The position numbers and the translations under genes were made by a program. 46,456 nucleotides of DNA, from assembly GCA_018713335.1 (NCBI GenBank), contig DVOW01000025.1, positions 1 to 46,456 of the forward strand, given 5' to 3'. Shown piece after piece: positions 29,478 through 39,009 of the stretch. The number at the start of each line of letters is the position of its first letter. Within the stretch, counting starts at the first letter, position 1. Under the pieces are notes generated by a model. The model made no database searches and was not told where the DNA came from. It saw only the letters and a list, made by a program, of their open reading frames with translations. This DNA is from Candidatus Merdivicinus intestinigallinarum (GTDB lineage: Bacteria; Bacillota; Clostridia; Oscillospirales; Ruminococcaceae).

Positions 29478-30377
29478 TTAACCTTTGACGGCGCCGATCA
29501 TAATGCCGCCTACAAAATATTTCTGGAAAAACGGGTAAACGCACAGCACAGGGATTACCACAACCATGGATACAGTCATTTTGATTGCCGTAGGAGTCAT
29601 CATCCTCGAAGGATCAATCTGGATTCCCTGTTCGGCCATTTTCTGCAAAGTATCCGCCAGGGAATTGGCCTCATTCAAATACTGGTATAATAAGTATTGA
29701 AGGGTAAAGAGCTTGGAATCCGTCATTAGAAATACGGTGTCCATAAAATTGTTCCAATGCCCAACGGCGGAGAAAACGATCAGGGTTGCCAGGATCGGCT
29801 TGCACAAGGGCATGACTATTTTTGCGTACTTCATTAAATATCCTGCGCCGTCCAGGTCGGCTGATTCTTCCAAGGAAGCGGGAATACTTTCTACATAAGT
29901 CTTAAAGAGGATCAGGGAATAGGCGGAAACCGTTCCAGGAAGGATATAGGCCAGGAAATTATTGGTCAGCCCTAAGTTTTTCATGTTGATAAACCAAGGA
30001 ATGATACCGGCGTTAAAGTACATGGTAACGACAATGAAACGGTACCACAGTTTCCGATGCCAAAGTTCCTGTTTTGTCAGGGCATATCCCAAAAAAGAAG
30101 TTCCAAAAATGGTCAGTGCCGTGCCCAGTATGGTGCGGCCTAGAGTAACAATGACGGCATTACCCAAACCGCGCAGTTTCAATACCTCTAAATAGTTATT
30201 GAAGTGAATCCCTTTGGGATACCACAAGACCATTCCTTTTGTAACCATTTCATTGTCACTGATGGTGTTGATAAACAGATAGTAAAAGGGAAGGAAGCAG
30301 AGGAGGGTGAAGATTCCGAAAAAAGCGTAATTAAATATATTAAAGACGATATCCCCGACTGTATATTTCTTTTTCAT
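29478..30377 (-). CDS. Carbohydrate ABC permease (LplC/YtcP type)
   Basis: 299 residues with six predicted membrane segments and the EAA motif for ATPase contact near residue 195 (EESADLDGAGYLMKYAKIVMP follows). N-terminal VFNYAFFGIFTLLCFLPFYYL is TM1. C-terminal KYFVGGIMIGAVKG is the usual end of this subfamily. Lies 12 bp after the partner permease. A small hairpin TGTGCT/AGCACA (29453-29467) sits between it and the binding-protein gene, perhaps raising expression of the latter. Confidence 0.92.
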   Translation of the reverse strand: MKKKYTVGDIVFNIFNYAFFGIFTLLCFLPFYYLFINTISDNEMVTKGMVLWYPKGIHFNNYLEVLKLRGLGNAVIVTLGRTILGTALTIFGTSFLGYALTKQELWHRKLWYRFIVVTMYFNAGIIPWFINMKNLGLTNNFLAYILPGTVSAYSLILFKTYVESIPASLEESADLDGAGYLMKYAKIVMPLCKPILATLIVFSAVGHWNNFMDTVFLMTDSKLFTLQYLLYQYLNEANSLADTLQKMAEQGIQIDPSRMMTPTAIKMTVSMVVVIPVLCVYPFFQKYFVGGIMIGAVKG

Positions 30378-30389
30378 GTCTGACCCCCC

Positions 30390-31328
30390 TTAAAAGACAC
30401 TATCTTCCCGCACGAACCGAGAAACGATGTTGGATATCATAAACAGTGTGACGCTGACCAGGGATTTTAAAATACTTACCGCGGTGGAATAGGAGTAATT
30501 GATACCTACCATGCCCTGGTTGTAAACATAAAGGTCCAGGACCTCGATGTGCTCCTTGTTCATGGCGTTCTGGAAGACAAAATACTGGTCCATGCCATTG
30601 TTGATCATATTGCCGATAGACAGGATCAGCAGCACGACGAAGGTAGGGAGCAGGCCTGGGATCGTGACGTACCACATTTTCTGGAACCGGCTGGCGCCGT
30701 CCACTTCCGCGGCCTCATACTGCTCCTGGTCAATGCCGGCGATGGCGGCGATATAGACAATGGCGCTCCATCCTAAGCCTTTCCAGGTGCTCCACAACCA
30801 CATTTTCAGCCAGATATGTTCGCCGGAGGCCAGAAAGTTGATCCCCTCCTCGATCAGCCCCAGTTCCATCAAAAGCCGGTTGACAAAGCCGTCGTTGACG
30901 GAGAACATGGCGTAAGCGATAGAATACACCAAAACCCAGCTGATAAAGTTGGGGATGGTGGTCAGGGTCTGGGCGGTTTTGCGGAAGGGCATGCACTTAA
31001 TTTCCGCTAAGAATACTGCGAACAGCATTGGCAGCGGCGACCCGGCCATGCCAAGCAGGCTCATGCCCAGGGTGTTTTTCATAACCCGGATCAGGTCTTC
31101 AAAATAATAAATGTCGCTGAACATCCGAGTGAAGTTATAAAGGCCCACAAACTCGCAGTCAAACAGCGGGAGTCCCGGCTTGTAATCAAACAAAGCGTAA
31201 ATCCAGCCATACAGGGGCATATAAGAAAAAATGAACACCATTGCCAGCAGCGGCAGGATCATGAGAAACAATCGGAATCCGGACTGTTTGTAAAATGTTG
31301 TTCTTTTTGATGTTTTGCTCATAATCAT
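30390..31328 (-). CDS. Carbohydrate ABC permease (LplB/YteP type)
   Basis: 312 residues, first gene of the importer operon, transcribed from the promoter at 31357-31385. Six membrane segments; EAA-type loop near 215 (AAEVDGASRFQKMWYVTIP) that docks to the shared ATPase. The N-terminal RLFLMILPLLAMVFIFSYMPLYGWIYALFDY pattern and NPG-type C-terminus fit LplB/YteP permeases, which import complex sugars in Firmicutes. Forms a heterodimer with the LplC-type protein. Confidence 0.92.
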   Translation of the reverse strand: MIMSKTSKRTTFYKQSGFRLFLMILPLLAMVFIFSYMPLYGWIYALFDYKPGLPLFDCEFVGLYNFTRMFSDIYYFEDLIRVMKNTLGMSLLGMAGSPLPMLFAVFLAEIKCMPFRKTAQTLTTIPNFISWVLVYSIAYAMFSVNDGFVNRLLMELGLIEEGINFLASGEHIWLKMWLWSTWKGLGWSAIVYIAAIAGIDQEQYEAAEVDGASRFQKMWYVTIPGLLPTFVVLLILSIGNMINNGMDQYFVFQNAMNKEHIEVLDLYVYNQGMVGINYSYSTAVSILKSLVSVTLFMISNIVSRFVREDSVF

Positions 31329-31356
31329 TCACTTCCAATCAAATATTCTATGGATT

Positions 31357-31385
31357 ATTATATCTATTCCTAAACATATTGTAAA
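31357..31385 (-). promoter_or_regulatory. Promoter of the ABC importer operon
   Basis: Minus strand TTTACA (31385-31380), 17 bp, TATAAT (31362-31357). Confidence 0.75.
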
Positions 31386-31437
31386 TCATGCCGTTTCTAC
31401 TTTTAGTATGGTTCCCTTGCTTTTTGTGCATTTTATC

Positions 31438-31466
31438 TTGAATTTTTAAGAATAGTGCGATAAAAT
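31438..31466 (+). promoter_or_regulatory. Promoter of the histidine kinase/GH3/GH116 genes
   Basis: TTGAAT (31438-31443), 17 bp, TAAAAT (31461-31466), 33 bp before ATG 31499. It is divergent from the importer promoter, 53 bp away, so one regulator could control both. Confidence 0.75.
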
Positions 31467-31498
31467 AAGGACAGATTCAAAACGTCCCGGAGGCAGTT

Positions 31499-33300
31499 AT
31501 GCAGCGCTTAGATTTTTTGCGGAATATCCGCGTGTTTAGCTGGAAAAGTGTCTTTTTCCGTTATCTGTTCAGCTTTTTTCTGCTGATCCTCATCATATTC
31601 GTGCCATTCTGCCTGATTTTCTACCATTATTCTGATTATGCCTTTTCAAAAGAGCTGGCTGCCGTTTCCGCCCAGAACGCGCTGAAATCCAAAACCATTT
31701 TTGATCTGCTCAATTCCAATTACTCCGCGAATCTTACGGTGGTATCCGATTCGGAGGATGTCCAGGGAATCCTTCAGGCGGGCACGGAAGAGGTTCCCAT
31801 CCAGGAGCTTAAGCGGGTGCAGACGCTGCTGCAATCCATGAAGCGAAGCGACCCGGCTGTGGCGGATTTGATGATTTACAGCCTTCAGAACGATTTGTGC
31901 ATCAGCACCGAATCGGTAAAGCGGGTGGGGACGGACCGGAGCTTAAGCTGGCTCAATACCTACCGGGCAACAAAGCTGCCGTTTTTGATGTTCCCCAGGA
32001 AGGTGGATTCGGATACCTTCAATTACATTTATACGGTAAGCGAGCTGTACGGCGCCGACGGCACAACCATCGGCATTTTCTGCAGCATGAACCGGTATCA
32101 GAATTTTGAGCAGGTGGTCCACCAGTCTTTTGGGGAGGACCCGGATAAGATTTTTATTGTAAGCGAGCTGGGGCTGATCCTGTACAGCAGCGATCAGGAC
32201 CGTATCAACACCCTAATGTTCGAGGACCCGGATATTTACAGCGCCTATTTGTCGGCCAGGGAGACGGAGGGCAGCACCCTTTTCTGGGGGGACCACATTA
32301 TTTCCGTTGCCAAAAGCAGCCTTTCCAACTTGATTTTGATGGCTTATAATTCCCGCACCAGCCTGATGGGCGGTTATCAGAAACTCAACTATTTCCTGCT
32401 GACAGGGGGGGTGGTTGTATTCCTGATTGCGGCTATCTGCTCGCTGTTTATTGCCTTGAACCATTACCGGTCGGTAACCAGTGTCATCCGGGCCATCCAG
32501 AATGCGGACGAGCCCAGTCAGATGCAGATTCCCAACCGTTTAAACAGCGAGTTTTTCTATATTATCAATTCCGTCATATCCAGCGCCCAGAAAAGCCAGA
32601 TGCTGGACCAGGAGCTGGTGGATAAGATCGGGCAGCTGCGGCAGGCCCAGCTAAGCGAATTACAGGCCCAGATCAACCCCCATTTTATCTTTAACACCCT
32701 CCAGCTGATTAATTTGAGTGTTCTGCGGGAAACGCGCAAAGACACACCGGCGACCAAAGTTATCTCCATGTTCTCCAAGCTGATGCGCTCCGCCTATGAC
32801 ACCAAGCGAATGATCGTGCCGGTCCGGGAGGAGATTGAAAACCTCCGGCTCTTTACGGATATCCAGTCGGTCCGTTACGGGGGCGGCTGCACACGGAGTA
32901 TGAAATCGGCCCGGAATGCGGCGGGTTCTGCACACTGAAGCTGATGCTCCAGCCTTTTGTGGAAAACTGCATGCTGCATGGGTTCCAGAATGCGGAACAG
33001 GACTGGAAGCTGACCATCCGCTGCCGGCTGGAAAACGGCTTTCTGATTTTCACCATTGCGGACAACGGGGCGGGGATTGAGCCGGAACGGCTGCGGGAAA
33101 TCCGGGAAAAACTGGATTCCCCGAATATCCAGGGGCAGAACATTGGCATTACCAACGTCCGGCAGCGGCTGATGCTGCTTTTTGGAGGGCAAAGCGCCGT
33201 GTCGGTGGAAAGCGTCCCCGGCCAGGGCACCCAGGTCACCATCCGTCATCCCGCCATGGAGCGCCATCCCTTTGAGGACGCCCAACAGCAGATTTCCTAA
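31499..33300 (+). pseudogene. YesM-type sensor histidine kinase, split by a frameshift
   Basis: Membrane segments at about 20-42 and 298-320 enclose an extracellular sensor region; a HAMP-like linker, then the His-kinase domain with INPHFIFNTLQ (H395, phosphorylation site). The frame is intact to RYGG (461-462). There a run of five G (32879-32883) shifts it and the frame ends at 32938. One more G restores the family sequence (RYGGRLHTEYEIG) and joins it to 32944-33300, which holds the ATPase part (LQPFVENCMLHGF, DNGAGIEP, GITNVRQRL). So about 600 residues were intended. No response-regulator gene lies nearby. Either a real mutation, a phase-variable tract or a sequencing error. Confidence 0.85.
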
Positions 33301-33341
33301 GGGGGAACCCTTATCCATACATCAATCAAGGAGGAAACAGC

Positions 33342-35618
33342 ATGATTTACAAAGACAGCAGCAGGAGTGTCGAGGAACGGGTGGAGGACCTGCTCTCCAG
33401 GATGACCTTAGAAGAAAAGGCCGCCCAGCTGGATATGACCCGGGGCGTGGAATATGCCGACCGGCCATCGTCTGTCCATAACTGCTCTGTGGAGCCGGAC
33501 AGCGGCTTTGATTTTCAAAAGATCCGGGAAAAATTCGGTTCCCGGGGGATCGGATTTATCCATGACACCTATTCTGTCCCGGCGGTTATGAACCAGCTCC
33601 AGCGGTATTGCGTGGAGGAGACCCGCCTAGGCATCCCCTGCATCTTTACCGGGGAAGCCCTGCACGGCATCAGCGGGACACGGGGCACCATCTTCCCGGT
33701 GCCTCTGGGGCTTGGGGCTACCTTTTCACCGGAAACGGTGCGGCTGGTGGGAGAGGTCATCGGCCGGGAAACCCGGGCGCTGGGGATGCATGAGATCCTG
33801 GCCCCCAACCTGGATGTGGCCCGGGAGCCCCGCTGGGGCCGGACAGAGGAAACCTTCGGGGAGGACACCTGCCTGTCCTCCAAAATGGCGGCGGCCATTA
33901 TTTCCGGCGAACAGAAGGACGGCGCTTTGGACCGGCCGGACGCGGTGGCCAGCGAGCCTAAGCATTACTGCGTCCACGGCATCCCGGAGGGCGGCACCAA
34001 CTGCTCTGCGGCCCGGGCGGGCGAACGGGAGATCCGCCGGGACTACCTGCCGGTATTTGAGGCCGGCATCCGGGAGGGCGGCGCCTGCAATGTCATGGCC
34101 AGCTACAACAGCATCGACAGCGACGTGGTCATGTGCTCCCATAAATACCTGACCGATATTCTGAAAAACGAATTGGGCGCCCAGGGCTACGCCCGTTCCG
34201 ACTGGGGCGGCATCGGACGCATCCGGCGGCTGCACCACCTGGTGCGGGACGACCGGGACGCCCTTTGCCTGGCCATCAGCAACGGTCTGGACGTGCAGGG
34301 CTGCGACCTGGACAACCAGTATTTTGAGGAAACCCTGGCGAGCCTTGTAAAAGAAGGGCGGCTCCCCATGGAACGGGTGGACGACGCTGTCCGCCGGGTC
34401 CTGCGGATGAAATTCCGGCTGGGCCTGTTTGAGCGCCCCTATACGGATGAAACCGCCTGGGAAGGGGAGATCCGCAGCCAGAAAAACCGGGACATTGCCC
34501 TTTTGGCGGCCCGCCAGTCCATTACGCTGTTAAAGAACAGCGGCGTGCTCCCCCTTGAAAACGTCCGTTCCATCGCATTGGTCGGCCCCTCCTCCGCCCA
34601 CCAGAAGATTGGCGGTTATTCCGCTGTCCCTGTGGGATATGCCATCCCCTCTGTTTACGAGGAACTGCGGCGGCTTGCGGGGAATCAGGTGCAGATCTTC
34701 CAGTGCGACGGGTGCCCCATTACGGAAGGCCCCAAGACGGAATATTATGTAGAAGGACAGCCCCATCTGTTCAGCAAAGGGGAGGAAGAAATCGCCGACT
34801 GCATGGACCAGGCGGTGGAAATCGCCTCCAAATGCGACGTCATCGTCATGGTAGGCGGCGACAACACTATTACCAGCGGCGAAGGCAAGGACCGCTGCGA
34901 GCTGACCCTGGCCGGGAAACAGCAGGAGCTGATCCAAAAGCTCGCGCAGCTTGGGAAGCCCCTGGTCCTGGTACTGGAAAACGGAAAATGCGTGGACCTT
35001 TCTAAGGAAGAGGAGCACTGCGACGCGATCCTGGCGGCGTGGTTCGGCGGCGAGTTCGGCGCGCAGGCCATTGCGGAGGCGCTGCTGGGACTCCTGAACC
35101 CGGCGGGGCGGCTGCCGATATCCTTCCCCCAGAGCAGCACCAGGCTGCCCTGCTACTATTCCATGCTGCCCGGCGGCGACCTGAACTTTATGGAGGGGAC
35201 CAAGCTGGCCCGGTACCCCTTCGGCCACGGCTTATCCTACACAAGCTTCTCTTACAGCGGCTTAAAGGCGGAGCTTGTCAGCCGCGACCCCCTGCGGGTG
35301 TCCGTATCTGTAACGGTCCGCAACACCGGCAGCCGGGACGGCGAGGAAGTGGCGCAGATTTATGTGGACGATGTGGACAGCTCGGTGGCGACGCCTCCGC
35401 TGCTGTTAAAGGCTTTTAAGCGGGTATTCCTGAAGGCCGGGGAGGAAAAGACCCTTGCTTTTGAACTGGATGAAAAGGCCTTCCGGCTCATGGGGCTGGA
35501 TTACCGCTGGGCAGTGGAGCCGGGTGAGTTCCGGATTCTGGCGGGAGCCTCTTCCCGGGATATCCGGTGCGAAACCCAGATCGTACTTTCTGCCGGAGAT
35601 ATAGCGCAAGGATCCTGA
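33342..35618 (+). CDS. Glycoside hydrolase family 3 (beta-glucosidase type)
   Basis: 758 residues without a signal peptide, so it acts inside the cell on imported sugars. N-terminal TIM barrel with KHYCVHGIPEGGTN (residue about 207) and the nucleophile D287 in RSDWGG; then an alpha/beta sandwich (about 350-560, with the KRNPLL-like KNSGVLPLENV) and a C-terminal fibronectin-III-like domain (about 660-740, NTGSRDGEEVAQIYV). Retaining beta-glucosidase or beta-xylosidase activity is typical of this plan. Starts at ATG 33342 (AAGGAGGAAAC), 41 bp after the kinase; GH116 follows 48 bp later in the same operon. Confidence 0.92.
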   Translation: MIYKDSSRSVEERVEDLLSRMTLEEKAAQLDMTRGVEYADRPSSVHNCSVEPDSGFDFQKIREKFGSRGIGFIHDTYSVPAVMNQLQRYCVEETRLGIPCIFTGEALHGISGTRGTIFPVPLGLGATFSPETVRLVGEVIGRETRALGMHEILAPNLDVAREPRWGRTEETFGEDTCLSSKMAAAIISGEQKDGALDRPDAVASEPKHYCVHGIPEGGTNCSAARAGEREIRRDYLPVFEAGIREGGACNVMASYNSIDSDVVMCSHKYLTDILKNELGAQGYARSDWGGIGRIRRLHHLVRDDRDALCLAISNGLDVQGCDLDNQYFEETLASLVKEGRLPMERVDDAVRRVLRMKFRLGLFERPYTDETAWEGEIRSQKNRDIALLAARQSITLLKNSGVLPLENVRSIALVGPSSAHQKIGGYSAVPVGYAIPSVYEELRRLAGNQVQIFQCDGCPITEGPKTEYYVEGQPHLFSKGEEEIADCMDQAVEIASKCDVIVMVGGDNTITSGEGKDRCELTLAGKQQELIQKLAQLGKPLVLVLENGKCVDLSKEEEHCDAILAAWFGGEFGAQAIAEALLGLLNPAGRLPISFPQSSTRLPCYYSMLPGGDLNFMEGTKLARYPFGHGLSYTSFSYSGLKAELVSRDPLRVSVSVTVRNTGSRDGEEVAQIYVDDVDSSVATPPLLLKAFKRVFLKAGEEKTLAFELDEKAFRLMGLDYRWAVEPGEFRILAGASSRDIRCETQIVLSAGDIAQGS

Positions 35619-35666
35619 TACCGGCCGCCAAGGCAGGTATTCCAATACATTTACAGGAGGCTTTTT

Positions 35667-38312
35667 ATGAATCACATGCGTACCATCATTCAACACACCC
35701 CGGAGTTTGCCGGCATGGCGCTTGGGGGGATTGGAACGGGCACGGTGGAAATTTGCCCCGATGGCCGTCTGGATAACTGGAGTATTTTCAACCGCGGGAA
35801 ATGGGCGTCCCGTTCGCCTGAACAGGACCATTTGGAGGATATTCCCGATTTTCCGGATGAGCTGCTGTGCTTTTACCTGCGGACCTGTACGGAAGGAGGA
35901 GAGCCTATTGTCCGGAAGCTGTCGTGTGACAGCCCCAACCGCCTGGGCTGCTTCCGTTCCGCAATGTATTCCTGGATGAAGTGCGTCCCCGAAATCGCAT
36001 GGACGCCCAGTTTTCCGGCCGCGCTGCTGGAATACCGCGACCCGGATCTCCCTGTCCGGGTATCGGCGGAATATATTTCGCCCTTTGTGCCCCACGACGC
36101 CCGCGTCAGCGGGACGCCGGGATTTTCGATAAATTATACCGTCGCCAACTGCGGGCAAAGCCCTGTAACCGTCTCCCTGCTGGGGCTGATGCAAAACCCC
36201 GTTTGCAGAGGCGTCCCCAAGCGGGAGCTTGTCAATCAGTTCAGCCGGCTTCCCGACGCGTCCATGGTCACCATGTCCAGCGCCTCGGAAGAGGCCCTTC
36301 CGCAGAACGGTAGCATCAGCCTCATGGCTGTGGGCGGTGAACACAGCTATATATGCGGGGACTTTGAAGCGTATCTGAAGGCGTATGTCCTGGGCTGGGA
36401 ATTGGGGACCACGGAAGAATCCTGTTTGTTCGATTTCCGCAAAACGGGCAGGCTCCCCAATCTGGGCTGGGAAAGCCTTCCGGATCTTTCGGAGTTCACG
36501 CCGGATAAGATCGATAAAATGGAAGAAGGTCAAATTGAAGCGTGGCTGGCGCTGATGTTAAAGGCGGCGTGGGGCGCAAATCCCTGGAAGCGCCTGTGCG
36601 AACTGGATCCCTGCCCGGTTGAAACTATTGAAGGGAAACGGACCTTTTTAAAGATGCTGGCAAACCAATATCAGGAATTTACCGCGTCCGATCATCCGGA
36701 GCACAGCGAATGGGGCGGCTGCGGCTTGTGCAGCGCCATTACTTTGCAGCCCGGTGAAACAAAAGAGCTTTCCTTCCTTCTGAGCTGGTATTTTCCGCAT
36801 CATATCAGCCCCAAAGGGCATACGGTGGGCCATCAATATGAAAACTGGTTCTCCAATTCTGGGGAGGTCTGCTCCTACCTTGCTGAAAACCATCAAAGCA
36901 TCTTTCCAAAGGCAAAGGAGTTTTCTCAGCTGCTGGGAGAAACCGACGCGCCCGCCGCATTTCCCCGGGGGTGGACAGCCCATTTGAACACGCTGCTCAA
37001 ATGCTCCTGGTGGACCAAAAACGGCGACTTCGGCATTTGGGAAGGCTTCGGCAGCTGCGGGTTCCATACGACCGACATCACCTACCACGGCTCATGGGGC
37101 TTGCTGGCCCTGTTCCCGGAATTGCAGCTGCGGCAAATGCGCATGGGCGCGAAATTCCAGCGGAAAGACGGACGGGTCCATCATTTCTTCACCCCCGACT
37201 TCAGCGCGGTGGACAAGGGGTTTGACCGTGTGGATATGAACCCGCAGTTTGTATTGATGGTGTGCCGGGACTATTTGTGGACCGGGGACCGGCAGTACCT
37301 GGCTGAGCTTTGGCCCCACGTTGTCCTTGCCATGGAGAATACCGCCCAGCTGGATTCAGACGGGGACGGGCTGCCGGATACCGACACCAAGGCCAACACC
37401 TATGACGCCTGGAAGTTCCAGGGCACCCCCGCTTATATCGCCTCCCTCTGGCTTGGGGCGCTGACAGCGGGGATCCGCCTGGCGGCGGAGATGGATGAGC
37501 CCGATTTTGTCCAAAAATGGAGCCGGCTGCTGGAAAAGGGAAAAGCCAGCTTTGCCAAGCTGTGGAACGGGTCGTATTACAGCCTTTGGACAGACGGGAG
37601 CCTGCGGGATGAATGCTGTATGTCGGACCAGCTGGATGGGCTTTGGTACTCGCTCCTCATTGGGCTGCCCCCCTTTGTGGAAGAAGCCTGTGTTTCCCAA
37701 ACCATGGACAGCATCCTCAAATGGAATTTCAATCGGGAAAACGGCTTAATCAACGCTTCCTACCCGCCCAATACCACCCCCACGCTTTATACCTATCAAA
37801 ATGTTCAGGCGTTGGCCAACTGGAGTGGGATCGAGTACGCCTTTGCCAGCCTCCTGCTGGAATACGGCCGCTTTGCGGAAGCCAGTACGCTGGCCGACAT
37901 CGTTGAAAAGCGGTACTGGTACGCCGGCCGTATTTTCAACCATGAGGAATGCGGCGATTATTATTACCGCCCCCTTTCCAGCTGGACGATGATGCTTTCC
38001 CTCAGCCATTTCCGGCTGGACTGCGCGAAAAAGCGGCTGAGCTTTTCCCTGACGCCCGGCCTCCATTGTATCCCATGGTTTGCGCCGACTGGATACGGAA
38101 CGATCCGGATAGAAGACAATGAAATCAAAGTCAGCTGTTTAGAAGGCTCTCTTGCGTTTGCGGAGCTGCGCTGCGGCGATGCAGGCAAGCTGACGGCCGT
38201 TTCTGTAAACCAGCAGAATCTGCCGTTCTTCTGTGCAGAAGATGGGACGATCTGTACAGAAGTATCGCTTCAGTGCGGAGATGGGCTGTCGCTCCATTTT
38301 CAGAATGCCTGA
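35667..38312 (+). CDS. Glycoside hydrolase family 116 (GBA2-type beta-glucosidase)
   Basis: 881 residues from ATG 35667 (AGGAGG 6 nt upstream). N-terminal domain (about 10-390) with GMALGGIGTGTVEIC, the conserved start of GBA2_N; C-terminal (alpha/alpha)6 barrel. By motif matching with TxGH116/human GBA2, the nucleophile should be E459 (FGIWEGF, followed by GFHTTDITYHGS) and the acid/base D580 (NTYDAWKFQG). No signal peptide or membrane segment, unlike a secreted enzyme. Beta-glucosidase or xylosidase activity on imported beta-linked oligosaccharides is likely; substrate unproven. Confidence 0.9.
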   Translation: MNHMRTIIQHTPEFAGMALGGIGTGTVEICPDGRLDNWSIFNRGKWASRSPEQDHLEDIPDFPDELLCFYLRTCTEGGEPIVRKLSCDSPNRLGCFRSAMYSWMKCVPEIAWTPSFPAALLEYRDPDLPVRVSAEYISPFVPHDARVSGTPGFSINYTVANCGQSPVTVSLLGLMQNPVCRGVPKRELVNQFSRLPDASMVTMSSASEEALPQNGSISLMAVGGEHSYICGDFEAYLKAYVLGWELGTTEESCLFDFRKTGRLPNLGWESLPDLSEFTPDKIDKMEEGQIEAWLALMLKAAWGANPWKRLCELDPCPVETIEGKRTFLKMLANQYQEFTASDHPEHSEWGGCGLCSAITLQPGETKELSFLLSWYFPHHISPKGHTVGHQYENWFSNSGEVCSYLAENHQSIFPKAKEFSQLLGETDAPAAFPRGWTAHLNTLLKCSWWTKNGDFGIWEGFGSCGFHTTDITYHGSWGLLALFPELQLRQMRMGAKFQRKDGRVHHFFTPDFSAVDKGFDRVDMNPQFVLMVCRDYLWTGDRQYLAELWPHVVLAMENTAQLDSDGDGLPDTDTKANTYDAWKFQGTPAYIASLWLGALTAGIRLAAEMDEPDFVQKWSRLLEKGKASFAKLWNGSYYSLWTDGSLRDECCMSDQLDGLWYSLLIGLPPFVEEACVSQTMDSILKWNFNRENGLINASYPPNTTPTLYTYQNVQALANWSGIEYAFASLLLEYGRFAEASTLADIVEKRYWYAGRIFNHEECGDYYYRPLSSWTMMLSLSHFRLDCAKKRLSFSLTPGLHCIPWFAPTGYGTIRIEDNEIKVSCLEGSLAFAELRCGDAGKLTAVSVNQQNLPFFCAEDGTICTEVSLQCGDGLSLHFQNA

Positions 38313-38342
38313 GTGCTCAGACCCCTAATCTTTACACGCAAA

Positions 38343-38371
38343 AGCCGGACAGATATCCTCTGTCCGGCTTG
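38343..38371. terminator. Terminator between GH116 and spoVAC
   Basis: AAGCCGGACAG / CTGTCCGGCTT stem; on the minus strand it is followed by TTTGCG, on the plus strand no clear T-run, so mainly for spoVAC. Confidence 0.65.
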
Positions 38372-38386
38372 AGGCTTTGCGGCCGT

Positions 38387-38839
38387 TTATCGTATGAACT
38401 GCTGAAAAATGGCCAGTATGATCCCATAGATGACGCTGGCGGCCAGGCCGTAGACAATGACCGGCCCGGCAATGGAAAAGAGCTTCGCCGCCAACCCCAG
38501 GATCAGGCCCTCGCTTTTAAATTCCAGGGCAGGGGAGGCCACGGCGTTGGCGAATCCGGTGATAGGGACCAGGGTGCCGGCCCCGGCGTGTTTGGCAAGG
38601 TTATCGTAAATTTTTAAGCCGGTAGCCAGGACGCTGCAAAAGATTAGGGTGATGGAAACCCAGGTGGACGCGGTTTCCGGGGAAGCGCCCCAATGCTTAT
38701 AAAGGAGCAGAAACCCCTGGCCTATGGCGCAGATGAGCCCGCCGATTGCAAAGGCCTTGGGGATGGTCTTCCAGCTTTGGGTATTGGGGGAAGCCTGCTC
38801 CGCCAGCTTTTTGTATTCCTCTTTGGTGATATTTTTCAT
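38387..38839 (-). CDS. spoVAC: Stage V sporulation protein AC
   Basis: 150 residues from ATG 38839 (AAGGAAGGATTTCGG before it). Four membrane segments with SpoVAC-type motifs: PKAFAIGGLICAIGQG, LIFCSVLATGLKIYD, GAGTLVPITGFANAV and the C-terminal FSIAGPVIVYGLAASVIYG. SpoVA proteins import dipicolinic acid into the forespore and release it at germination. The usual partners spoVAD and spoVAE are not adjacent here. It is the best evidence in the window for endospore formation. Confidence 0.93.
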   Translation of the reverse strand: MKNITKEEYKKLAEQASPNTQSWKTIPKAFAIGGLICAIGQGFLLLYKHWGASPETASTWVSITLIFCSVLATGLKIYDNLAKHAGAGTLVPITGFANAVASPALEFKSEGLILGLAAKLFSIAGPVIVYGLAASVIYGIILAIFQQFIR

Positions 38840-38959
38840 CCGAAATCCTTCCTTTCTCAAGATCCGCTGAACAGCTCCGCATTGTCAGTATTCCATCCTT
38901 TGTCAAAATTATCCCGATTCTCTGAAAAAACGAAGAATTTTAAAATTATTATAAAACAG

Positions 38960-38988
38960 TTGACATTTGGGGCAAAATCCTTTATACT
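38960..38988 (+). promoter_or_regulatory. Promoter of the Fur-family regulator
   Basis: TTGACA (38960-38965), 17 bp, TATACT (38983-38988), 21 bp before ATG 39010; nearly consensus. Confidence 0.8.
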
Positions 38989-39009
38989 GAAAGAAAAGGA
39001 GGGGTGCGG

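Noticed and set aside
32860-32944. Programmed frameshift in the kinase gene
   Set aside because: No slippery heptamer with a downstream pseudoknot is evident; a G-run length change is simpler.
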